5,476 nucleotides of DNA from an uncultured Veillonella sp. (GCA_934216375.1 CAKQBP010000103.1:1-5476), one strand, 5' to 3'. Positions 1 to 5,199 are shown, numbered from the stretch's first letter. Notes: generated from the letters alone by a model not told the origin. Numbers and translations are program-made.

Positions 1-439
1 AGATAGAATGCTTAAAACGATAGAGTTTGCTAAGGTTCATGGAATCACTATTATCATGAGCAACCATGATTTCCATTGTACGCCGAGCCGTGAAGTCATT
101 GTAAATCGACTTATTCAAATGAAAGAGTTCTTGGCCGATGTGCCAAAGATTGCCGTTATGCCTCACACAACTGGTGATGTATTGACGCTACTTGAAGCAA
201 CGGCTGAAGTGAAAGCTTTGTATCCTTCGGATCCAATTATTACGATGGCAATGGGAGAACTAGGTGCTGTTACACGCACTGCAGGTGCTCTATTTGGAAA
301 TGCCATGACCTTTGCCTCTGCTGGTAAAACATCTGCGCCTGGGCAAATCGATGTACATGCTTTAAAACGAATTCTAGATACCATCGATGTAGATGGTGTA
401 TTTGACGAACAACAACATAAACGGGTAAAAGTGCATTAA
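1..439 (+). CDS. aroD: 3-dehydroquinate dehydratase, type I (3' part of gene)
   Basis: This is the C-terminal part of the class I enzyme that dehydrates 3-dehydroquinate to 3-dehydroshikimate (third shikimate pathway step, cytoplasmic) through a Schiff base with lysine. The frame is open to the left window edge (codons from base 2), so the gene begins outside; the ATG at 8 is internal. Counting that Met as residue 1, the histidine of SNHDFHCTP is 20, the lysine of PKIAVMP is 47, the arginine of AVTRTAG is 90, and the Ser and Gln of TSAPGQ are 109 and 113. Their spacings equal those of E. coli AroD His143, Lys170, Arg213, Ser232 and Gln236, so the active site is intact and about 120 residues are missing. 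The C-terminus runs somewhat past the E. coli end. The gene converges on the other aro genes and ends in a hairpin terminator. Confidence 0.96.
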   Translation, partial: DRMLKTIEFAKVHGITIIMSNHDFHCTPSREVIVNRLIQMKEFLADVPKIAVMPHTTGDVLTLLEATAEVKALYPSDPIITMAMGELGAVTRTAGALFGNAMTFASAGKTSAPGQIDVHALKRILDTIDVDGVFDEQQHKRVKVH

Positions 440-465
440 AAAAGTCGGCGAAAGCCGACTTTTTT
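438..465. terminator. Rho-independent terminator after aroD, probably bidirectional
   Basis: A perfect stem of GTCGGC (444-449) and GCCGAC (454-459) is closed by a GAAA tetraloop and flanked by six A (438-443) and six T (460-465). It starts at the aroD stop codon. Because the U-tract symmetry works on both strands, it can also stop - strand transcripts coming from the antitoxin-like gene, for which no other terminator is visible. Confidence 0.93.
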
Positions 466-570
466 ATATGTTTTGTATTTCTTGTAGTATATTCATTTTT
501 GAAGGGCGGATATAAAAAATATATATGTTATTATTAATGACTTTATATAGAATATTTCAGCTCTCCATAT

Positions 571-624
571 TTATAAATCTTCAAGGAGTTCATTAAAAAT
601 TTTTTCCGCAGGTTCACCAATTCC
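571..624 (-). pseudogene. In-frame coding remnant: lost C-terminal end of the RelB/DinJ-like gene
   Basis: Directly after the TAA stop (625-627) of the antitoxin-like gene, the same frame stays open for 17 codons reading GIGEPAEKIFNELLEDL, then meets a second TAA at 571-573. RelB/DinJ proteins typically end in a segment of the form E-x-G followed by an amphipathic helix with a vF-x-x-L core; E. coli DinJ ends with EAGIDVHKAKDADDLFDKL. The remnant supplies exactly this after ...LNQAE-stop. A single substitution of a sense codon such as CAA, GAA or AAA to TAA explains it. Read-through or a sequencing error are alternatives. Between 466 and 570 nothing coding was seen on either strand. Confidence 0.7.
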
Positions 625-1185
625 TTATTCTGCTTGATTTAGCCCTAATTGTATTCTTGTAGTTAAATCTTCTTCAGTCCAGAAATCATTATTAATAGCA
701 TCAATCCATTCTGGACGGAGGATAGTAGGTGGAATATCCTTATTAAATTGTATTTGTTTAGATACAAGTGTAACTGTTTGTGACATGGTTAAACCCATTT
801 CTTTTAGGATTGCTGTAGTAAGTGTTTTTACTTTAGGGTTAATGCGGATGTTAAGAACACCTGTTTTATCAATTGTATCGAAAGCTACTTCTCCTTCATT
901 TGGGGTTACATTTCCGTAGTTTCCATATCTATTGATAGTTTCTGAGGCTTTTAATGTAGTTTGTGGTTGTTCATAGGTGCCGTTGTTGAGTGTGCTTGGT
1001 GTAGGTGTTTCATCTATAGGTACCGTTGGTAACGCAATGGCAAACGGAATGCGACGCTCTTTGATGATTTGGCGGAATAGTGCATCTAGCATGGAGGTAT
1101 AGGATAGACCTTGTGTTTTCAATATACTGGATACCTCTTGTTTTAGATCTTCGTTGATGCGGACTTGTAGGTTTACGGTTTTCAT
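625..1185 (-). CDS. RelB/DinJ-family antitoxin-like protein with two ribbon-helix-helix domains, solitary and apparently truncated
   Basis: The product is 186 aa and probably a DNA-binding protein. Residues 1-52 (TVNLQVRINEDLK... GLSYTSMLDALFRQ ...RRIPFAIALP) match the RelB/DinJ antitoxin pattern: a beta strand, two helices, then the family's typical IPF. Residues about 119-170 (LNIRINPKVK... GLTMSQTVTLVSKQ ...KDIPPTILRP) repeat the same pattern, with about 17 of 51 positions identical to the first copy. A 65-residue polar linker joins them. One chain could therefore form an intramolecular pseudo-dimer. The ATG at 1185 is chosen because AGGAG lies seven bases upstream; the longer ATG at 1218 has no such site. 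No RelE/YafQ-type toxin is adjacent on either side. The protein stops just where the family's C-terminal, usually toxin-contacting, segment should begin, and that segment lies in frame beyond the stop. Family assignment is from motifs only; function as an antitoxin is unproven, and a transcriptional regulator is equally possible. Confidence 0.85.
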   Translation of the reverse strand: MKTVNLQVRINEDLKQEVSSILKTQGLSYTSMLDALFRQIIKERRIPFAIALPTVPIDETPTPSTLNNGTYEQPQTTLKASETINRYGNYGNVTPNEGEVAFDTIDKTGVLNIRINPKVKTLTTAILKEMGLTMSQTVTLVSKQIQFNKDIPPTILRPEWIDAINNDFWTEEDLTTRIQLGLNQAE

Positions 1186-1190
1186 AGTAT

Positions 1191-1195
1191 CTCCT
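1191..1195 (-). promoter_or_regulatory. Ribosome binding site of the antitoxin-like gene
   Basis: AGGAG on the - strand, five bases before the nucleotide preceding ATG at 1185, decides this start over the in-frame ATG at 1218. Confidence 0.8.
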
Positions 1196-1222
1196 AGTTT
1201 ATGGATAATGTTATACATATTG

Positions 1223-1228
1223 ATTATA
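1223..1228 (-). promoter_or_regulatory. Candidate proximal -10 element for the antitoxin-like gene
   Basis: A perfect TATAAT on the - strand would start a transcript near 1216, giving a leader of about 30 bases. The matching -35 position (1246-1251, CAAAAT) is poor, so the element is only a candidate in a region where TATAAT arises easily by chance. Confidence 0.35.
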
Positions 1229-1308
1229 GATATAGTGTTTAATGTATTTTGACGCTTTACATAAAAGATATTTCTTTCTAAACAGTATTTTTACAATAAT
1301 ATTTTTAT

Positions 1309-1322
1309 AAAGCTATAGCCTT
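1309..1322. repeat. 14-bp imperfect palindrome
   Basis: AAAGCTATAGCCTT is symmetrical around GCTATAGC apart from one mismatched pair. It falls at the expected start point of the candidate distal promoter and may be part of its control region. Confidence 0.4.
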
Positions 1323-1324
1323 AA

Positions 1325-1352
1325 AATATATTTACAAAACATATTTTGTAAA
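1325..1352 (-). promoter_or_regulatory. Candidate distal promoter overlapped by an operator-like palindrome
   Basis: On the - strand TTTACA (1352-1347) and TATATT (1330-1325) each match the sigma-70 hexamers at five of six positions, with a 16-bp spacer. The -35 and the whole spacer are covered by the palindrome 1331-1352, the classic position for a repressor site. Transcription would begin near 1318, about 130 bases before the antitoxin-like start codon. Confidence 0.4.
1331..1352. repeat. Perfect 9-bp inverted repeat, likely operator
   Basis: Arms TTTACAAAA (1331-1339) and TTTTGTAAA (1344-1352) are separated by CATA. It contains no GC-rich stem or U-tract of a terminator, so a protein-binding site upstream of the antitoxin-like gene is the better reading. 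The binding protein is unknown; autoregulation by the ribbon-helix-helix protein is an inference from how RelB-type antitoxins behave. Confidence 0.55.
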
Positions 1353-1366
1353 AAATAATTCTGTAC

Positions 1367-1389
1367 TTGTAATTACATTGTAATTGCAA
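1367..1389. repeat. 23-bp near-perfect palindrome built of 11-bp direct repeats
   Basis: TTGTAATTACA (1367-1377) and TGTAATTGCAA (1379-1389) are reverse complements with one mismatch around a central T. The same stretch can be read as two abutting direct repeats, TTGTAATTACA and TTGTAATTGCA. The TACA/TGTA half-sites recall operators of several small repressors, but no family can be named from this alone. Confidence 0.55.
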
Positions 1390-1429
1390 ATGTAGTTTTT
1401 TACAAATATCTTTAATACATAGGACATGT

Positions 1430-1468
1430 AAAAAAGCAGTAGTTACCCTGAGGATAGCTACTGCTTTT
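1430..1468 (-). terminator. Rho-independent terminator of the aro gene cluster
   Basis: A 14-bp stem pairs 1432-1445 with 1455-1468 (core GCAGTAG / CTACTGC, one G-U pair), with a small CC/GG-closed inner loop. On the - strand the hairpin runs into six T (complement of 1430-1435), so it ends transcripts that have passed aroE-aroK and isolates the antitoxin-like gene from them. The + strand side has only four T. Confidence 0.88.
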
Positions 1469-1474
1469 CAGTTT

Positions 1475-1495
1475 ATATCATTGATGTCATGATAT
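1475..1495. repeat. 7-bp inverted repeat in the aroE-aroK 3' untranslated tail
   Basis: ATATCAT (1475-1481) and ATGATAT (1489-1495) are separated by seven bases. It may be a minor RNA hairpin just before the terminator; chance is possible in sequence this AT-rich. Confidence 0.3.
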
Positions 1496-1518
1496 GAGTT
1501 TTAGTTTTATCTAAGAAT

Positions 1519-1566
1519 ACAGATGTAAATGCTCTCACTTCGATAGATGTAGAAGCCCTTACTTAT
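1519..1566. repeat. Degenerate 24-bp tandem repeat, two units
   Basis: Units starting at 1519 (ACAGATGTAAATGCTC...) and 1543 (ATAGATGTAGAAGCCC...) agree at 17 of their first 22 bases. The period is a multiple of three, and the - strand frame across it is open for about 30 codons, but it lacks an ATG near its beginning and a ribosome binding site, so no gene is called. Confidence 0.35.
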
Positions 1567-1605
1567 ATAAAGAAAATGGTCTTATAAATATCGTTATATA
1601 AACTC

Positions 1606-2841
1606 TTACAATAAGTTTGCTTCGAAGTCTTCTAGTATAGCCGCCACTGTTTCCGGTGCATTGCGATTATGTTCTACGATGCATTGGGCAAAGCTTTCAT
1701 ACATTGGAGTGCGAGTTTCTTCCAGTTCACGTAAGCGTTCTATGCCACCACTAGATAGGACACGACCTGAAGTAGATAGTTTTTCCACCGGTTGTGTCAA
1801 TTGGTAAATACGACCATTTTGGCGTAGATGTGCAAAGTTTTTTGGTACTGTAACGCAGCCACCACCGGTGGAGATAACAATACCTGTTTGCGTCCCTAGT
1901 TTAGCAATCATTTCCGCTTCTTTTTCGCGGAATGCTACTTCCCCTTGTTCCGTAATATATTTGGAAATATCACCGATTTCTTTTGCTAACTCTTGATCGA
2001 CATCAATACAAGTACGGCCCATCTTTTTGCCAATTGCTTTGCCTACTGTTGTTTTACCAACTCCAGGCATGCCGATGAGGATGATATTTTCCTTTTCACG
2101 GCGCATATCTCGCAAGATTTGCTCGATTTCCTTGGTGCCAAAGCTTTCACCTTGGAAATGATTAGCCGCCTCAACGCCTTGTGCCACGAGGAATGGTAGA
2201 CCATCACAGTGCGGAATACCCATCATTTCTGCTTGTAAAAGCAAAACGGTACGGCGAGGATTGTAGATGAGGTCTACAACGCCTTCTAATTTGGAAAATT
2301 GCATAATATCTATCAGGCTAGCCGGATTATGAGGATACATACCAATAGGTGTGCAGTTGATAATAATTTGTGCCGTCTCGTAGTAATTAGGTGCATCGGT
2401 ATAGAGCGGAGCTGTTTTACGGGATAGATGCGTGATGCTCTTAGCACCTAGATCTTCAAGAGCCACGTGAACGGTAGCAGAAGATGCGCCATCGCCAAGG
2501 ATGATGCATTCTTTACCGGATACATCGATACCAGCGTGTTTTAGGGTGAATACAAATCCATCGTAGTCTGTATTGTAACCATGCCATTTGCCGTCTTTAC
2601 GGACCATCGTGTTTACACAGCCAATGCGTTCCGCGCGAGGGTCAACTACATCGCAAGCCTCAAGGGCATTAACCTTGTAAGGGAAAGTAATATTAATACC
2701 TTGTAATTCTGGATTTGCAAAGAACTCTTGCAGTTGGCTCGGTTCTCGTTCAAATAATTCATAATTAGTATTTCCCAAAGCATTGTGGATGCGTGGGGAA
2801 AAGCTATGGCCCAACGTACGGCCAAGTAAACCAAATTTCAT
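1606..2841 (-). CDS. aroE-aroK: Bifunctional shikimate dehydrogenase-shikimate kinase (AroE-AroK fusion)
   Basis: This 411-aa protein joins two consecutive steps: NADPH-dependent reduction of 3-dehydroshikimate to shikimate, then its phosphorylation by ATP. The dehydrogenase (1 to about 243) shows the shikimate-binding GHSFSP (Ser13, Ser15), NITFPYK with catalytic Lys56, CVNT, GYNTD with catalytic Asp92, a nucleotide-binding turn GDGASS at 116-121, SRK at 140-142 fitting NADP, CTPIGM, and LVAQGVEAA near its end. The kinase (about 250-411) has Walker A GMPGVGKTT (257-265), DVD (280-282), GEVAFREKE with Arg305, STGGG (324-328) and the C-terminal R-T-P-M-Y (from Arg377). Each half has about full family length and the join near 244-250 is in frame without a ribosome binding site, so this is a real fusion. 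The start is the ATG at 2841, preceded by AGGAGG; an upstream in-frame GTG at 2865 would include that site in the coding region. Variants: the turn lacks the usual third glycine, and the kinase lid motif RPL reads RVL. Confidence 0.94.
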   Translation of the reverse strand: MKFGLLGRTLGHSFSPRIHNALGNTNYELFEREPSQLQEFFANPELQGINITFPYKVNALEACDVVDPRAERIGCVNTMVRKDGKWHGYNTDYDGFVFTLKHAGIDVSGKECIILGDGASSATVHVALEDLGAKSITHLSRKTAPLYTDAPNYYETAQIIINCTPIGMYPHNPASLIDIMQFSKLEGVVDLIYNPRRTVLLLQAEMMGIPHCDGLPFLVAQGVEAANHFQGESFGTKEIEQILRDMRREKENIILIGMPGVGKTTVGKAIGKKMGRTCIDVDQELAKEIGDISKYITEQGEVAFREKEAEMIAKLGTQTGIVISTGGGCVTVPKNFAHLRQNGRIYQLTQPVEKLSTSGRVLSSGGIERLRELEETRTPMYESFAQCIVEHNRNAPETVAAILEDFEANLL

Positions 2842-2843
2842 AG

Positions 2844-2856
2844 GACCTCCTAGGTC
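2844..2856 (-). promoter_or_regulatory. Ribosome binding site of aroE-aroK inside a mini inverted repeat
   Basis: The strong AGGAGG (2851-2846 on the - strand) sits four bases before the ATG and fixes the start. It lies in GACCT-AGG-AGGTC, whose five-base arms could pair and partly hide it. The loop is only three bases, so the structure may be weak. Confidence 0.6.
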
Positions 2857-2867
2857 AATATACACAA

Positions 2868-2899
2868 AATGGCTAATAGGCTGTCACCTATTAGCCATT
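2868..2899 (-). terminator. Intercistronic hairpin between pheA and aroE-aroK, terminator-like
   Basis: Perfect 13-bp arms AATGGCTAATAGG (2868-2880) and CCTATTAGCCATT (2887-2899) flank a six-base loop. On the - strand it is followed by only TTTTG, so it may be a leaky terminator or attenuator lowering aroE-aroK expression, or an mRNA-stabilising or processing structure for the aroC-pheA part. No leader peptide or alternative pairing that would prove attenuation was seen. Confidence 0.65.
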
Positions 2900-2910
2900 G
2901 GAGTTTTAAA

Positions 2911-2938
2911 ACTATATCCATTGTACTATATATGTCAT
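2911..2938 (-). promoter_or_regulatory. Candidate internal promoter for aroE-aroK
   Basis: On the - strand ATGACA (2938-2933) and TATAGT (2916-2911) each match the sigma-70 consensus at five of six positions with a 16-bp spacer. A transcript would begin near 2904, so the 2868-2899 hairpin would form its extreme 5' end. The 124-bp gap here, against an overlap upstream, leaves room for separate initiation. Confidence 0.4.
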
Positions 2939-2965
2939 TAATAAGCACTACCATAGAGAAAAATA

Positions 2966-4105
2966 TTAATTTTCAGGATAATTACCGAGCAAGCGGAATT
3001 TATCTTGCGATGCGTGGAGCTCTGCCAACACGGAGAGTACTTTTGGATCTGCTAAGGATGCTTCCAAATCGAGGTAGAACAAGAATTCAAAGTTATGCCC
3101 TACGATAGGGCGGGACTCGAGTTTTGTAAGGTTCACACCGATGTTTGCAAATTTGGTAAGCAATGTACCAAGGCCTCCTGGAGCATGGCTTGCTGTTGTT
3201 ACTACTGAGATCTTATTAGCTCCTGGGTATACGTGAAAGTCCTTACTAATACAGATAAAGCGCGTGTAGTTGTTGTCGCTATTTTGGATGTTTCTCAATA
3301 ATGGAGACAAATTATATAGGTCTGCACATTGAGGTGCTGCGATAGCTGCCACCCCTGGGTCATCACTAGCCGCTACGAGCTGTGCAGCTCGAGCCGTGTT
3401 GTCATAGGAGCGTAATTCTACGCCTTCTAACTTATCTAGGAAGTGACTGCATTGGCCCAACGCTTGAGGGTGGGAAATTATGGTATGAATATCTTCTAGT
3501 TTTGTTCCTTTTTTCACGAGCAAGTCGTGAGATATCCAAAGGCGCGTGCCGCGAACGATATAGCATTTGCGCTCTTCTAAGAGGTCATATACTTCTTTTA
3601 CAGAACCATTGGAGCTGTTTTCAATAGGCAATACACCGAATTGACATTCGCCTGACTCTACGGCATCAAATACGGCACGGAAACCCGTTACATAATGGAT
3701 TTGGCTGAGGGGTAATAATTTATCACACGCCATTTGAGCATTGCTGCCGAATACGCCGGCGCAAGCTACACTGCCCCGTTGAGGTGGCAAAGTAGGGGAT
3801 TGCTCGATGGCTTTTTTCATTTTCAAAGTAAATTCATTGTCTTGGAATAGCTGCTCAGATTGGTATGTACGACTCAAGCTAAATAATGCTTCAAAAAAGC
3901 GGCGTGCATATAGATCGAGGTCTGGACCTGCATCTTTTGTTACTTTGTCGAGGATGTCGCGCTCTCGTTTGGCATCGTAAATAGCCTTATTCATTTCTTT
4001 TTTTGCAGCCGCTACGTCCTTGGAGAGTTCCATGCGCTCTTTGAAGAGGGCGAGCATTTGGTCGTTTATATCGTTAATCTTAACGCGTACTTCATCTAAG
4101 TTCAT
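2966..4105 (-). CDS. pheA: Bifunctional chorismate mutase/prephenate dehydratase (P-protein)
   Basis: This cytoplasmic 379-aa enzyme turns chorismate into prephenate and then phenylpyruvate, the phenylalanine precursor. The N-terminal AroQ-type mutase (1 to about 88) keeps the E. coli P-protein active-site set at a constant offset of four: Arg7, Arg24, Lys35, Asp44, Arg47 and Glu48, then Ser78 and Gln82. The prephenate dehydratase domain (about 112-286) has LPIENSSNGSV (from 159), SHPQAL (211-216), QC and the catalytic NYTRF with TRF at 281-283. The C-terminal ACT domain (about 297-375) has GGLG in place of the usual GALV and an intact ESRP (330-333); these motifs bind phenylalanine in the family, so feedback inhibition is expected. 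Length fits E. coli PheA. The start is the ATG at 4105, nine bases after AGGAG; a TTG two codons earlier is only three bases from that site. It overlaps the aroC end by 14 bp, implying translational coupling. Confidence 0.95.
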   Translation of the reverse strand: MNLDEVRVKINDINDQMLALFKERMELSKDVAAAKKEMNKAIYDAKRERDILDKVTKDAGPDLDLYARRFFEALFSLSRTYQSEQLFQDNEFTLKMKKAIEQSPTLPPQRGSVACAGVFGSNAQMACDKLLPLSQIHYVTGFRAVFDAVESGECQFGVLPIENSSNGSVKEVYDLLEERKCYIVRGTRLWISHDLLVKKGTKLEDIHTIISHPQALGQCSHFLDKLEGVELRSYDNTARAAQLVAASDDPGVAAIAAPQCADLYNLSPLLRNIQNSDNNYTRFICISKDFHVYPGANKISVVTTASHAPGGLGTLLTKFANIGVNLTKLESRPIVGHNFEFLFYLDLEASLADPKVLSVLAELHASQDKFRLLGNYPEN

Positions 4106-5186
4106 GGTCAATATCTCCTAAGAAATCAAGAATGACGAGGGCTGTAACGGCTTCGATAACAGGTACAGCACGAAGTGCTACACATGGGTCGTGACGACCT
4201 TTAATGGTGAGCAACGTGTCCTCTTTTTGTGAAAGAGACACAGAATGTTGTTCCTTATAAATGGATGGAGTAGGCTTGATGCCCACTTGCATAATGAGGG
4301 GCAAGCCGTTGGTGATACCGCCTTGAATGCCACCGCTATTATTGGTAGTTGTTGTGATTATATCGCCGTCCATGGTGAAAGCATCGTTCACTTCTGATCC
4401 AAGACGAGAGCACATGTCGAAGCCACCGCCAAAGGACACGCCTTTGATGGCAGGTACGCCAAAGATCACGCGAGCTAATCGGTTTTCAATGCCGTCAAAG
4501 TTTGGATTGCCAAGTCCGATTGGTAGACCTGTAGCCACAACCTCAACGATACCACCGGTAGAGTCGCCGTCTTTTTTTAGTTTCATGACTAAGTTTTCTA
4601 CTTCAGGACGCTTGTCTGCATCGACCATAGCGATAGTTTCGGTAGCTATTTTGGCAAGTGCTTTCATATCTGGATGAACCATATCGATAGGAGTATCTTG
4701 GATTGTACCAACTTGTTTTAAATGGCCGTGAATTTCGATACCTTTTTCACGCAATAACTGTAGTGCAATGCCACCAGCTACGCAAAGAGGTGCTGTAAGA
4801 CGTGCCGAGAAGTGGCCGCCACCGCGCATATCTACCTTGTCACCATAGCGCATGCGAGCCGTAAAATCCGCATGAGATGGGCGAGGAATGTCGCGTAAGT
4901 TATTGTAATCACCGGAGTGCTGCGATGTATTGCGAATCATAAATGCTAATGGAGATCCACTGAGCATGCCATCTACCATACCTGATAAGAATTCAGGTAT
5001 ATCGGCTTCTTTACGTTGCGTTTGTAATTGGTTTTGACCTGGCGCACGGCGCTTTAAGAAGGCTTGTAGCTCGTCGATGTCGATGGTATGTCCACAAGGG
5101 AGGCCTTCCACGATACCACCGATGGCGTACCCATGAGACGCACCAAAGGTAGATACTTGTATGGTTTTACCGAAATTAGATGCCAT
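4092..5186 (-). CDS. aroC: Chorismate synthase
   Basis: Chorismate synthase removes phosphate from EPSP to give chorismate, the last common step, and needs reduced FMN although there is no net redox change. The 364-aa length is usual. Motifs in order: FGASHGYAIGGIVEGLP (14-30) with His18, RRAPGQ (46-51), a long SGMVDGMLSGSP stretch, PRPSHADFT (101-109) with His105, RGGGHFSARLTA (121-132), GGGFDMCSRLGSEVND (253-268), NNSGGIQGGITNG (282-294) and GRHDPC with RAVPVIEA (330-346). Both histidines known to be important in the family are present. The RGGGHFSARLTA form, rather than the ER-S-ARET form of E. coli, places it in the subgroup common in anaerobic Bacillota-like bacteria. The first signature has Ala16 where most members have Glu. 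The ATG at 5186 follows AGGAG at good spacing. It lies 74 bp after aroA and its stop overlaps pheA, so it is part of the same operon. Confidence 0.97.
   Translation of the reverse strand: MASNFGKTIQVSTFGASHGYAIGGIVEGLPCGHTIDIDELQAFLKRRAPGQNQLQTQRKEADIPEFLSGMVDGMLSGSPLAFMIRNTSQHSGDYNNLRDIPRPSHADFTARMRYGDKVDMRGGGHFSARLTAPLCVAGGIALQLLREKGIEIHGHLKQVGTIQDTPIDMVHPDMKALAKIATETIAMVDADKRPEVENLVMKLKKDGDSTGGIVEVVATGLPIGLGNPNFDGIENRLARVIFGVPAIKGVSFGGGFDMCSRLGSEVNDAFTMDGDIITTTTNNSGGIQGGITNGLPLIMQVGIKPTPSIYKEQHSVSLSQKEDTLLTIKGRHDPCVALRAVPVIEAVTALVILDFLGDIDHELR
4115..4119 (-). promoter_or_regulatory. Ribosome binding site of pheA, inside the aroC end
   Basis: AGGAG on the - strand lies within the last codons of aroC, nine bases before the ATG at 4105. 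This spacing favours that ATG over the TTG at 4111. Confidence 0.75.
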
Positions 5187-5194
5187 TATATTTA

Positions 5195-5199
5195 CTCCT
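5195..5199 (-). promoter_or_regulatory. Ribosome binding site of aroC
   Basis: AGGAG on the - strand, eight bases before the ATG at 5186, supports that start. The aroA-aroC gap (5187-5260) otherwise shows only a weak TAGCTA...TAGCTA inverted repeat (5244-5263) and no convincing promoter. Confidence 0.75.

Larger units (their letters stand above)
1186..1605. other. AT-rich intergenic region with operators and terminator, no gene seen
   Basis: These 420 bases separate the aro gene cluster from the antitoxin-like gene. From right to left they hold an untranslated tail of aroE-aroK with a short inverted repeat and a degenerate 24-bp tandem repeat (1475-1566), the cluster's terminator (1430-1468), and an extremely AT-rich control region (1186-1429) with three palindromes and many TTACA/TGTAA motifs. 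No open frame with a plausible start and ribosome binding site was found on either strand. Confidence 0.7.

Noticed and set aside
466..570. Possible toxin remnant downstream of the antitoxin-like gene
   Set aside because: All - strand frames here are short and give low-complexity Ile/Tyr/Phe-rich peptides without RelE/YafQ motifs.
525..596. A 23-codon hydrophobic + strand reading frame starting at ATG 525
   Set aside because: There is no ribosome binding site, and it lies antisense to the more convincing - strand coding remnant. Its hydrophobic look follows from AT-rich codons.
1186..1218. Longer N-terminus of the antitoxin-like protein from ATG 1218
   Set aside because: No Shine-Dalgarno site precedes 1218, the added residues lie outside the domain, and a good AGGAG serves the ATG at 1185.
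1186..1605. CRISPR array, T-box, riboswitch or mobile element in the longest gene-free stretch
   Set aside because: No regularly spaced repeats, T-box consensus, conserved aptamer motif or transposase-like end was seen; the repeats are short palindromes only.
2104..2106. Internal ATG as a separate start for the shikimate kinase half
   Set aside because: No Shine-Dalgarno sequence precedes it and the upstream frame is continuous, so a fusion is the simpler reading.
2842..2865. GTG start for aroE-aroK at 2865
   Set aside because: The extension would translate through the AGGAGG site, and the family N-terminus begins at the ATG at 2841.
4106..4111. TTG start for pheA at 4111
   Set aside because: It is only three bases from AGGAG; the ATG at 4105 has proper spacing and begins the conserved mutase domain.
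4327..4677. 116-codon + strand frame inside aroC
   Set aside because: It is antisense to a strongly conserved chorismate synthase and has no recognisable motifs or ribosome binding site. The same holds for + strand frames at 1993-2199, 2869-3108 and 3382-3627 and the - strand frame at 163-384.
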